Positions 1-10,689 of a stretch of 64,000 bases of DNA are shown here, piece by piece. The position numbers were made by a program, and so were the translations under genes. The first letter of the stretch is position 1; each line of letters opens with the position of its first letter. The notes below the pieces were generated by a model that saw only the letters and a list, made by a program, of their open reading frames with translations, ran no database searches and was not told the DNA's origin. Where the stretch lies: contig NC_088297.1 in the NCBI RefSeq assembly GCF_032854445.1, positions 9,946,163 through 10,010,162 of the forward strand, in the 5' to 3' direction. Source of the stretch: Liolophura sinensis. Lineage: Eukaryota; Mollusca; Polyplacophora; Chitonida; Chitonidae.

Positions 1-180
1 CCACATCAGGGTTTTCCCCACCAAATCGGGTTTTTCCCACCAAATCAGGGTTTTTCCCACCAAATCAGGTTTTCCCCCACCACATCAGGGTTTTCCCCAC
101 CACATCAGGGTTTTCCCCACCACATCAGGGTTTTTCCCACCAAATCAGGGCTTTCCCCACCACATCAGGGTTTTTCCCAC
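1..180. repeat. 20-bp minisatellite
   Basis: About nine tandem copies of a unit close to CCACATCAGGGTTTTTCCCA, with CACATC/CAAATC variants and small changes in the T and C runs. The array runs off the left edge of the window, so its full length is unknown. No coding frame or promoter is visible in it. Confidence 0.9.
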
Positions 181-840
181 TGATCACACACAAAGTGTTA
201 GATTCCATTATCCTAAATGCACATACAGAGACGATAGATCGGAATGAACTATTTCAAGAAAAAAAATACTCTCTGGGGCATTACTGACCACCATAAAATA
301 TGTTTTAAACCATTTTACTCCTCTTAAAAAATTCTAAATAAATAAATCGAATTATTTTCTTCAACAGTGTTCAGTGGTCTTTCATCTGATATATACTTCA
401 TTTTAGTATTTTCTTTGCCTTTAATCAAAAAGAAAAAAAAGTCTCCCGGTAACATGCTGTGTTTTGCAGTGCATCAATCAATGTCTGATAACTTAACAGG
501 TTTCAATATATGCCAGGAACTTTGCCAGGAAAACATCATATAAAATCTGAATGGCCTGACCCTGCGGAATAGGACTACGTTAGGATTTAGCTCAAAATGT
601 AACACGCAACCCTGAGGGCTATCATTTGAAATTCCGAGAAGCTGATAACTTGTGAACTTGTTGTCACACGTCTAAAAATGAAGAGGTCATGGCATACTGG
701 ATCACTCCTCTAGACTCAGTTTTAACAATATCATTTATTGTCAATCACATTTTCACATAATTTAACCTCGAGGATGACATTATATGCTAAAATCAAATAT
801 CATCGCTTTCAACTGGCATAATCTGGTCATATCCTAGTCC
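181..840. other. No gene seen; unique AT-rich DNA
   Basis: I see no open frame, SINE or tandem repeat here. The sequence is AT-rich and looks like ordinary intergenic or intronic DNA. Confidence 0.6.
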
Positions 841-850
841 TGAGGTGTTT

Positions 851-2166
851 ATTGGATCCTAAACAAACTGGGTGCCCATCCTACATGCACCCACTCCTTC
901 GGAGGTCAGCCCTAAAAATGATCCTGCAAGATACTGACATCTTGAATATTCTCCAAAGATGTTTACTGGATCCTAAGCAGATTGCCTGCCCATCCTACAT
1001 GTTATACTCAAAGGTTTTTGGATCCTACACAGATTGGCTGCCCATCCTACATGATATAATCAGATGTTTATTGTGATCCTACATAGACTTCCTGCCTATC
1101 CTACATGTTAACCTCACGTTTACTTGATCCTACACAGATTGCCTGCCAGGGGCCTCCGTGGCTCAGTTGGTTAGCGTGCTAGCACAGCGCAATGACCCAG
1201 GAGTCTCTCACCAATGCGGCCACTGTGAGTTCAAGTCCAGCTCATCCTGGCTTCCTCTCTGGCCGTATGTGGGAAGGTCTGCCAGCAACCTGCGGATGGT
1301 CGTGGGTTTCCCCCGGGCTCTGCTCGGTTTCCACCTACCATAATGCTGGCCGCCGTTGTATAAGTGAAATATTCTTGAGTACGGCATAAAACACCAATCA
1401 AATAAATAAATAAATAAACAGATTGCCTGCCCATCCTACGTTATCCCCAGATGTTAATTTAGTCTTACACTGATTGGCTGCCCATCCTACATGATATAAT
1501 CAGATGTTTATTGGATCCTACATAGATTTCCTGCCTATCCTACATGTTAACCTCACGTTTACTTGATCCTACACAGATTGCCTGCCCATCCTACATGATA
1601 TAATCAGATGTTTATTGGATCCTACACAGATTGCCTGCCATCCTACATGTTAACCCCAAATGTTCACTGGATCCTACACAGATTGCCTGACCATCTTACA
1701 TGTTATACCCAGATGTTTATTGCATCCTACACAGATTGCCTGCCATCCTACATGTTAACCCCAAATGTTCATTGGATCCTACACAGATTTTCTGCCCATC
1801 CTACATGTTATACCCAGATGTTAACTGGATCCTACAGATTCACTGCCCATCCTACATATTAACCCCACTGGATCCTACACAGATTGCCTGCCCATTCTAG
1901 ATGTTAACCCCAGATGTTTATTGGATCCTACACAGATTCCCTGCCCATCCTATATGTTATACCCAGATGTTAACTGGATCCTACACAGACTGCCTGCCCA
2001 TCCTACATGTTATACCCAGATGTTAACTGGATCCTACAAAGATTCCCTGGCCATCTAACATATTAACCCCAAATGTTCACTAGATCTCACACAGATTTCC
2101 TACTCATCCTACATGTTATACCCAGATGTTGATTGGATCCTACACAGATTATCTGCCCATCTTACT
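851..2166. repeat. 53-bp minisatellite, interrupted by a SINE
   Basis: Degenerate tandem units of about 53 bp. Each carries GGATCCTACACAGATTGCC, then a CCCATCCTACATGTTA block and a CCAGATGTT block. Two subtypes alternate (TTATACCCAGATG and TTAACCCCAAATG). Short open frames rich in SYMLTPNVHWILHR are translations of this repeat and not proteins. A SINE at 1148-1418 splits the array, and most of it recurs to the right of the N gap. Confidence 0.9.
1148..1418 (+). mobile_element. tRNA-derived SINE (family 1), full length
   Basis: The head contains TGGCTCAGTTGG, a good RNA polymerase III A box, and GAGTTCAAGTCC, a diverged B box. The body carries GTGGGAAGGTCTGCCAGCAA and ends with ACACCAATC and a (AAAT)n tail. 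CAGATTGCCTGCC lies directly on both sides (1135-1147 and 1419-1431). That fits a 13-bp target-site duplication, although the host is a tandem repeat that contains this word anyway. This copy is the reference for the other family-1 elements in the window. Confidence 0.93.
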
Positions 2167-2203
2167 CTGCCACAGCAGTTAACCTTAAATATATTCCTGT
2201 AGG

Positions 2204-2208
<5 letters not shown>

Positions 2209-2249
<41 letters not shown>
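2209..2249. repeat. (TA)n microsatellite
   Basis: About 20 TA dinucleotides. The matching tract in the second copy of the duplication (4489-4517) is shorter and interrupted, so it differs between copies. Confidence 0.95.
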
Positions 2250-2251
<2 letters not shown>

Positions 2252-2689
2252 CCATCCTAAATCTTCTCAGATATTTAAAGGATCACAAACCACACTGTCC
2301 ACACATCTTACTTAAGTTGTCAACTCTAACACATGTAGATGTAGCTGTATCCATGTCACCCTACTAATACATTTATATACAATATTTATCAGCAATTAAT
2401 TAATTTGATCCTAAGGTTGGTGTTTTTTTCACTTTCATTTCATCGTGGCAATGACTTTGCAAGGGTGATACCCCGACTGAAAAAAAGGGGGGGGGGGATT
2501 AGGGCAGGGGGAGGCCTGCATGAGTCACAACATTTCCCATTTTCTCATTTTATCATTAATGAGGGCTTGAAATAATAATGACGGCCTCAATTGAGCCAAA
2601 AGGTAATCACAGAGATGACTTTGTATCTTTTACAGTTGGGGGGGTGGGGTGGTGGTTGACGGGGGGGATGGGGGTTGAGGATTGTGGAA

Positions 2690-2886
2690 TCTGTGACCGA
2701 GGTAGTTAGCGTGCCATCACAGTGCAATGACCCAGGAGCCTATCACCAATGTGGCTGCTGTGAGTTCAAGTCCACCTCGTGCTGGCTTCCTCTTCGAACA
2801 TACGTGAGAACGTCTGAGGGCAATCCTTCGATCGGAACACTGGCCGCCGTTGTAGAAGTACAAAATAAAACTTGAATCAAATACAT
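2690..2886 (+). mobile_element. Diverged SINE (family 1)
   Basis: It matches the family-1 body (GTTAGCGTGCCATCACAGTG, CAATGACCCAGGAGCC, GAGTTCAAGTCCACCTCGTG) but is far more decayed, with most of the distal body missing and a short AAATACATAAATAA tail. G-rich tracts lie just upstream (2637-2670). It is an old insertion that was already present when the 2.1-kb segment was duplicated. Confidence 0.8.
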
Positions 2887-3099
2887 AAATAAACATTAAA
2901 CATGTCCATGCTGATTTGTGATGATTATAAATGAAATCCTATACATTTCACACCTTCAAATCCTCTGACCTTGGATGACCTCAATTTTTTTCAAGTTTAT
3001 TACTCTGACCCCCTGTGGATATGTGTACACAGACCTGTCGGGGAGGGTCACCAATTGATAATTTTAGTGTTACTGACAGACAGTTATTGTAGACTAGTA

Positions 3100-3299
3100 N
3101 NNNNNNNNNNNNNNNNNNNNNNNNNNNNNNNNNNNNNNNNNNNNNNNNNNNNNNNNNNNNNNNNNNNNNNNNNNNNNNNNNNNNNNNNNNNNNNNNNNNN
3201 NNNNNNNNNNNNNNNNNNNNNNNNNNNNNNNNNNNNNNNNNNNNNNNNNNNNNNNNNNNNNNNNNNNNNNNNNNNNNNNNNNNNNNNNNNNNNNNNNNN
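3100..3299. other. Assembly gap, 200 N
   Basis: Exactly 200 undetermined bases. A round number like this is normally a scaffolding placeholder, not a measured gap. The sequence to its left ends at the same point in the 2.1-kb repeat at which the right copy ends. Confidence 0.98.
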
Positions 3300-4450
3300 T
3301 TGGATCCTACACAGATTGGCTGCCCATCCTACATGATATAATCAGATGTTTATTGTGATCCTACATAGATTTCCTGCCTATCCTACATGTTAACCTCACG
3401 TTTACTTGATCCTACACAGATTGCCTGCCAGGGGCCTCCGTGGCTCAGTTGGTTAGCGTGCTAGCACAGCGCAATGACCCAGGAGTCTCTCACCAATGCG
3501 GCCACTGTGAGTTCAAGTCCAGCTCATCCTGGCTTCCTCTCTGGCCGTATGTGGGAAGGTCTGCCAGCAACCTGCAGATGGTCGTGGGTTTCCCCCGGGC
3601 TCTGCTCGGTTTCCACCTACCATAATGCTGGCCGCCGTTGTATAAGTGAAATATTCTTGAGTACGGCATAAAACACCAATCAAATAAATAAATAAATAAA
3701 CAGATTGCCTGCCCATCCTACGTTATCCCCAGATGTTAATTTAGTCTTACACTGATTGGCTGCCCATCCTACATGATATAATCAGATGTTTATTGGATCC
3801 TACATAGATTTCCTGCCTATCCTACATGTTAACCTCACGTTTACTTGATCCTACACAGATTGCCTGCCCATCCTACATGATATAATCAGATGTTTATTGG
3901 ATCCTACACAGATTGCCTGCCATCCTACATGTTAACCCCAAATGTTCACTGGATCCTACACAGATTGCCTGACCATCTTACATGTTATACCCAGATGTTT
4001 ATTGCATCCTACACAGATTGCCTGCCATCCTACATGTTAACCCCAAATGTTCATTGGATCCTACACAGATTTTCTGCCCATCCTACATGTTATACCCAGA
4101 TGTTAACTGGATCCTACAGATTCACTGCCCATCCTACATATTAACCCCACTGGATCCTACACAGATTGCCTGCCCATTCTAGATGTTAACCCCAGATGTT
4201 TATTGGATCCTACACAGATTCCCTGCCCATCCTATATGTTATACCCAGATGTTAACTGGATCCTACACAGACTGCCTGCCCATCCTACATGTTATACCCA
4301 GATGTTAACTGGATCCTACAAAGATTCCCTGGCCATCTAACATATTAACCCCAAATGTTCACTAGATCTCACACAGATTTCCTACTCATCCTACATGTTA
4401 TACCCAGATGTTGATTGGACCCTACACAGATTACCTGCCCATCGTACTCT
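3300..4450. repeat. 53-bp minisatellite, second copy
   Basis: Same unit and same order of variants as the array left of the gap, interrupted by the same SINE at the equivalent place. Confidence 0.9.
3430..3700 (+). mobile_element. SINE (family 1), duplicated copy
   Basis: A copy of the SINE at 1148-1418 with identical flanks, so it was carried by the segment duplication and is not an independent insertion. Confidence 0.92.
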
Positions 4451-4488
4451 GCCACAGCAGTTAACCTTAAATATATTCCTGTAGGATG

Positions 4489-4517
4489 TGTATAAAAATA
4501 TATATATATATATATAT
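4489..4517. repeat. (TA)n microsatellite, second copy
   Basis: A short TA run with an AAAA interruption, the counterpart of the longer tract at 2209-2249. Confidence 0.9.
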
Positions 4518-4961
4518 CGCCATCCTAAATCTTCTCAGATATTTAAAGGATCACAAACCACACTGTCCACACATCTTACTTAAGTGTCAACTCTAACACA
4601 TGTAGATGTAGCTGTATCCATGTCACCCTACTAATACATTTATATACAATATTTATCAGCAATTAATTAATTTGATCCTAAGGTTGGTGTTTTTTTCACT
4701 TTCATTTCATCGTGGCAATGACTTTGCAAGGGTGATACCCTGACTGAAGGGGGGGGGAGAGGATTAGGGCAGGGGGGGGGGGGGGGCTGCATGAGTCACA
4801 ACATTTTCTCATTTTATCATTAATGAGAGCTTGAAATAATAATGACGGCCTCAAGTTGAGCCAAAAGGTAATCACAGAGATGACTTTTAGAGTTGTATCT
4901 TTTACAGTTGGGGGGTGGGGGTGGTGGTTGACGGGGGGGATGGGGGTTGAGGATTGTGGAA

Positions 4962-5166
4962 TCTGTGACCGAGGTAGTTAGCGTGCCATCACAGTGCAAT
5001 GACCCAGGAGCCTCTCACCAATGTGGCTGCTCTGAGTTCAAGTTCACCTCGTGCTGGCTTCCTCTTCGAACATACGTGAGAACGTCTGAGGGCAATCCTT
5101 CGATCGGAACACTGGCCGCCGTTGTATAAGTACAAAATAAAACTTGAATCAAATACATAAATAAAC
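4962..5166 (+). mobile_element. Diverged SINE (family 1), duplicated copy
   Basis: The counterpart of the decayed SINE at 2690-2886 in the second copy of the segment, with the same truncation and tail. Confidence 0.8.
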
Positions 5167-5394
5167 ATTAAACATGTCCATGCTGATTTGTGATGATTAT
5201 AAATGAAATCCTATACATTTCACACCTTCAAATCCTATGACCTTGGATGACCTTGGATGACCTCAATTTTTTTCAAGTTTATTACTCTGACCCCTGTGGA
5301 TATGTGTACACAGACCTGTCAGGGAGGGTCACCAATTGATAATTTTAGTGTTACTGCTCTTTGAAGCATGACAGACAGTTATTGTAGACTAGTA

Positions 5395-6845
5395 CTTCAG
5401 CTTTTATCTTAACTTTGTGCTCTAGCAAATCAAATGTGGACAAAGGCAAAAAAAATAACACTTTTCTGATCTAATACATTGGAGCAATTGGTGTGGTAAT
5501 GAAGGCTGTGCTAGATACCGCTTAGTTACTTTCCTCGCCCGGTCTTATCTCTCGTGGCCTGGATGAGGTGTTATCTGCCAGGAATTCTTGGCCCGATAAT
5601 GCCCCAACACGCTCCATTTGGACAAAAACTAAGCTAGTATTTACAAGAAACTGATTGGTTTGAGCCAGGAAGAAACAAAAAAACGGAGAGAGCAGACAGA
5701 GAGAAAGTGAGAGTAAGGGTTGATCAAATCAGTGTTGGCAATGTTTGTACACGGCTTGGTGATGGCAGATCGCAGGAAGTAGGCGCAGTAAATTACCTCC
5801 CCTTGGGGCTTATCCATATGTAATCAGAGCACCCGTGTTAGCGTTCTATGTCACCCTGCATTATTATTTAATGAGCAATAGCCCTTGCTACGCTGATGAC
5901 AGTGAATACTCTGTTATTAACGCTACAGCAACTGTGAATTAAATCATGAGAGGAAGACAAAAAATAAAAATTTCTCGCAAAGGTTTGATAAATCGGAAGC
6001 GAGGGGATAAAAATCTGCTTAAGAAAGGAATGGTGCTTTATTTTGGGTACATAACAGGGGAAAAATTGAAAACAAATCTCCGATCAAGCTAGTTAGGAAA
6101 AAAGGAGAGTTTACAAACTGTCAGTCAATAGGGTGAGCGCGATGTAGATGAAAGGATAGTAGCACCATGCATGGCGCTGTGAAAGCAATTTCTGCCATAA
6201 TCAACTAGCTTCAAGAAACCCTCACAAATTACTCTCGTTTTTATTGGTTTTATTGAGTTTTATCTCGATGTTTTTTAGGTGTTTGGAAAATCTTTTTTAA
6301 AGTTCGAGTGTTTTCTTTCTTTCTTTTTTTTTTCTCTATTTTTCCCCCTTCTTTGCTGGTCTATTTTTACGGGTTTTTTGGCACAAACTGTGAGTTTAAC
6401 AGAGCGAAAGGCAGAGGAGCGAATGTTCAGAGTTGCCTTGAGAAATGTCCAATTTACCCGAAACATTGATTCAGGCTGACACAGCTGGCGGCCATACGCT
6501 GTAAGATCAATTTGTTGTTTTCAGTGCAACTGCCTTAACTGTTCTAGATAACTGGTCAAAAACGCAGGGTTTGAAAAACACAACGTCACAGTAAAATACC
6601 TGAACAGGTCAGAGATTATCTTTCACTTCTACGTATTTATTACATGTAAATTTATTTTACCTGTTAAAGTGGTATATTAAGAGTGGAATATTTTTGCCAT
6701 AATAAAATTATACAAACCGTGCATTTCTACCTCTATTTTCAATGCCAATGGGAAATTCCTAAATCATCTAATATAAAAAAAAACTAGATACATGTATCAC
6801 CCATGTACAAAGACCGGCAGCAGAAAGAGTAATTCAAACTTGGTT
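5395..6845. other. No gene seen; unique sequence of possible regulatory character
   Basis: There is no credible open frame, no SINE and no tandem repeat. The central part (about 5700-6030) is compositionally mixed, with several AATTA/ATTAAT-type words of the kind homeodomain proteins bind, and AG-rich stretches. That would suit a non-coding conserved element, but I cannot test conservation. The short frames near 6275-6479 come from T- and A-rich runs. Confidence 0.4.
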
Positions 6846-6846
6846 A

Positions 6847-7530
6847 GAGCAGCAGCAGAAACACACATTGATCCCGAACCTGGAAGGATCAGCAGCACAA
6901 ACACACAGTGATCCCGACCCTGGAAGGATCAGCAGCACAAACACACAGTGATCCCGAACCTGGAAGGATCAGCAGCACAAACACACAGTGATACCGAACC
7001 TGGAAGGATCAGCAGCACAAACACACACTGATTCCGAACCTGGAAGGATCAGCAGCACAAACATACACTGATACCGAACCTGGAAGGATCAGCAGCACAA
7101 ACACACATTGATCCCGAACCTGGAAAGATCAGCAGCCCAAACACACATTGATCCCGAACCTGGAAAGATCAGCAGCACAAACACATATTGATCACGAACC
7201 TGGAAAGATCAGCAGCACAAACACACATTGATCCCGAACCTGGAAAGATCAGCAGCACAAACACACATTGATCCCGAACCTGGAAAGATCAGCAGGCGCA
7301 TACACACTGATCCTAAACATAAAAGGATCACACACATTGATCCCACACCTGGAAGGATCAGAAGCACAAACACAATGATCCTAAACACAGGAGGATCAGA
7401 ACACATACACTGATCCTAAACATAAAAGGATCATACACACATTGATTCCAAACCTGGAAGGATCAGTAGCACATACACTGGTCCCAAACCTAAGAAGATC
7501 AGCATACACACACTGATCCCAAACATAGCG
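6847..7530. repeat. 40-bp minisatellite
   Basis: About 17 tandem units of 40 bp. Each carries AACACACA, TGATCCCGAACCTGGAA and GGATCAGCAGCAC. The first 11 or so units are regular; beyond about 7300 they decay, with CCTAAACATAAAAGGATCA variants. Open frames on both strands here are readings of this repeat. Confidence 0.92.
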
Positions 7531-7534
7531 CACA

Positions 7535-9645
7535 GGACTGAATGCAGTCCAGTTTATAATTGCTCCTCCTTCCACCCTCCCCTCCCCCCCAGTACACTCT
7601 TGGCTGCTAAACGTTATGTAATATATGTATGTATACACTACTACACTTAACACGAGTCAGCTCTTCCATCTTCCCGCCTCATGTCTGATCCTTAATGACA
7701 TGTACGCGGAAGCCTACATGATGTAGTGCTACTGCTTGTAAACCTCTAGTTATGTTTTTATGTAAGTCATAAAGGCTACCCAATTACACGTAAGCCATTC
7801 TAATGTCAGAGATTCAGCTGCTGTGCCTGTGTACATGTATCAGTAGCTTACCCTTCACACGCCTACAGCCTTCTACATGATACTGTGGCAGGTGCTTCCA
7901 TGTTAACAGAATCCATCAACGAACTACCTGCAAAGTAAAGCTTGGCCCTGGTAGTACTGGCATTAGTTCAAGAACTTCGAAACAGAAGTCCTCTTGTTTT
8001 TTTTTTCTGCCCCCAGCATGCATGTACAAAGGGCTGTGATACTGTACACCGTCCCTGTGTAAGCGATAACATTAATCTGTATTGTCGGGTGACCTGTTAC
8101 CATACACCCTATATTGTCCTGGTCCACAACTTCTTCTAATAATAACAATTTTGAATTCAGAGTGTATACATAATATGTAATAATATACCATACAATGGCA
8201 CTAGTTTTCTGCTTTCTAAGATTTCCAAAATCTAACAAACGAATTCTCATTAATTATGTGTCTTTTAGCAATATGTAAATGTACAATGTAGGTCACATGA
8301 AACTTCGTCAGTAAGTGGGCAAATGTTGGCGGTTGGTATGAAGGAAAACTTCTGGACTATGGCGATAAGCATCAATGAAATGAATGAAATATTAAATATT
8401 TTTTGGCTTCCATAGTTGTAGGTTTGAATCATGCTCTTGTCTCCTGAATAAATAATCTGCTGCTTTATTGCAGGTTGAAAAGAATATTTATATTTGATAT
8501 CACTCTTGAGAAGCCATATTAAAGTGTTGCAGCCCTGTGGTTCTGTAGTATCTTGTCTAGACGGGTAAAACTGTCATTAATCTTCTAATCTATTGGGGAA
8601 ATCAAACCCCATAAATGCAATTTCAAACCAGTGGTTTTTTGTACCAAGGAACATTATTAATTCTGGTTGTCAGATCTAGACATTGTGGAAGCAAAGAAAC
8701 TGCAGAAAAAGAACAATTTTTACTGCGAAAGAAACCAGCCAAACACAGCGATATCAGCATTTTAACTATGCTTTAGCCAGCAACATTACGGTCAACACTG
8801 ATCCAGACAAGGCTGATCACAAAACACTGACTCAAATTTTTGTGAGCTCTGATACAAACCAATCATGCTGCTCTCTCTCTGTGTGTATATTTGCTGAAAA
8901 CACATTCCACTTCACTACACCTGACAAAGCTGATGTACAATACCGATACCAAGAAAGGCTTGCCCTATATCAATTCCAAAATTTAGCACGTTCAGCTTCT
9001 CAGGTGCTACTGCCACTTTTTCTTTGTGTGGACAGGTAGACTACTACAGCTACTCAAACTTATTATATATATATTTCTGTGAAATATACGCATTTATTAT
9101 ACTTCACAGGGTAATTCTTGGTTTCCATTGGTTGAGAGATGGTCACATGATATACAAAGATCCAAGGAATGCAACATCACGCTCACAAAGTCCAACAATC
9201 TCTTGCCAATATTCAACGATCACGCACATTTATTCCACAGCAGTTATCTCCCTTTGAGAGCTCTCTGGCATCTGTTTGTTCGTAAAGTGAACAACGGGAC
9301 AGTGGTTATAGCTCTCTTAATGACGTACAAATTCAGCGATTTAAAGTACAACTCGAAAACATACTGCTTTTTTTCAGTGTAATAAAACATATGGTGCATG
9401 CAGGGAGCTGGGACATCAGGAATTGTCAGCCCTTGACACGTTAGATTCAACTTGGGATTCGCCGTCGTTGAATATCACTTAACTCAAGCTGACTCGAATT
9501 CCTGAATGTCCCACGCCACAGCATGTACTATCTGTATAATGTGTACCTACTCAGTCTCCTTGATTCTGAGAGTTCTATTTATTGATCTTAGAAAAAGTTT
9601 TCATGGGAGTTGTTAAAAGAGAACTAAAACTTACAGCATATACAA
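7535..9645. other. No gene supported
   Basis: Unique AT-rich DNA. The longest frame (8683-9039, plus strand, 118 codons) has no recognisable domain, signal peptide or splice context and looks like chance. A CT-rich stretch lies near 7560-7600 and a T run near 7995. Confidence 0.5.
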
Positions 9646-9649
9646 ACTA

Positions 9650-9881
9650 GAGTTCAGGTGAACACTACACACGCTCAAGAGTTCACGTGAACACTACACA
9701 TGCTCAAGAGTTCAGGTGAACACTACACATGCTCAAGAGTTCACGTGAACACTACACATGCTCAAGAGTTCACGTGAACACTACACATGCTCAAGAGTTC
9801 AGGTGAACACTACATATGCTCAAGAGTTCAGTTGAACACTACATATGCTCAAGAGTTCAGGTGAACACTACATATGCTCAA
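9650..9881. repeat. 29-bp minisatellite carrying CACGTG palindromes
   Basis: About eight tandem 29-bp units built on AGTTCAGGTGAACACTACA followed by CATGCTCAAG. In several units the start is GTTCACGTGAAC, a perfect 12-bp palindrome with a CACGTG E-box core. In the others one base change (CAGGTG) gives a different E box. Confidence 0.92.
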
Positions 9882-9964
9882 CAAATGTATTTGTTAGAAA
9901 TTTATGAAAGAATACCAGCAGCATTGTGGTGAGAATAACCCCTGTGGAAATCATCATGGGTGTT

Positions 9965-10680
9965 GATGGTAGGTATGTGGTTACCATGACAACCACATAA
10001 CTAGACAAATGTATCCACCACAAATGAAATTTTTATTGGAGAAAACAGCTGGGGTTGTAGCCAGGACACAAAATCATTTCTATTTATATAGCATACAATA
10101 GGGACAATGGCAATCTGGTAACCAGGACAACAGTGCAAATGAACAAATGTGAGTCACGACACATCATTTATTTATTTATTTCTTTGATTGGTGTTTTACG
10201 CCGTACTCAAGAATATTTCACTCATACGACGGCAGCCAGCATTATGGTGGGAGGAAACCGGGCGCAGCCCAGTGGAAACCCACAACCATCCGCAGGTTGC
10301 TGGAAGACATTCCCACATACGGCCGGAGAGGGAGCCAGCATGAGCTGGGCTTGAACTCACAGCGACTGCATAGGTGAGAGGCTCCTGGGTCATTACGCGC
10401 ACTAGCACGCTAACCAACTGAGCCCGACACATCATCATCACCCACCAAAAATGAAAAATTTACGTGGAAAACAGATGGAGTTATTGCGCAGACACGAAAT
10501 CATATTTATTGTATATAGGGAAACCAGTGATCTTGTAACCATGACAACCACGAAAATGAACAAATGTGAGTCGCAACAAATCGTTATCTGTGTATCTATG
10601 TGTCCACTAAATATTAAAACTGTGCGTGGAAAAATCTTAGAGTTACAGCCAGGACATGAATACGAACAGACAGACTGACA
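9965..10680. repeat. Degenerate ~140-150-bp tandem repeat, three units
   Basis: Three diverged units share TAACCATGACAACCA, a GAACAAATGTGAGTC block, an AATGAAA block and an 'acagccaggaca' block. Starts recur near 9981, 10118 and 10533; the second unit is lengthened by the SINE at 10168-10424. Confidence 0.7.
10168..10424 (-). mobile_element. SINE (family 1), full length
   Basis: The tail reads (TTTA)n at the left end and the tRNA-like head ends with TAACCAACTGAGCC at the right. The 11-bp direct repeat CGACACATCAT flanks it exactly (10157-10167 and 10425-10435), a clear target-site duplication. It sits inside a ~150-bp tandem unit. Confidence 0.95.
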
Positions 10681-10689
10681 GACGGAATC

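Larger units (their letters stand above)
3300..5394. repeat. Second copy of a 2.1-kb segment
   Basis: This segment repeats 1019-3099 at an offset of about 2282 bp, in the same order: 53-bp minisatellite, SINE, minisatellite, (TA)n, G-rich tracts, diverged SINE, unique DNA ending AGACTAGTA. The copies are nearly identical. The SINEs differ at one base in the stretch I compared (CCTGCGG against CCTGCAG), and other differences are mostly in homopolymers and microsatellites, plus a short indel near 5356. It may be a recent tandem duplication or two haplotypes placed in series. Confidence 0.9.

Noticed and set aside
1231-1434. 67-codon minus-strand frame (MVGGNRAEPGGNPRPSAG type), recurring in several places
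   Set aside because: It is the reverse strand of the family-1 SINE; the same peptide appears wherever a SINE lies.
6847-7530. CRISPR-like array
   Set aside because: The repeats are contiguous 40-bp units without unique spacers, in an animal genome.
8683-9039. 118-codon frame as a gene
   Set aside because: No domain, no signal, no splice context, and nothing repeats or supports it.
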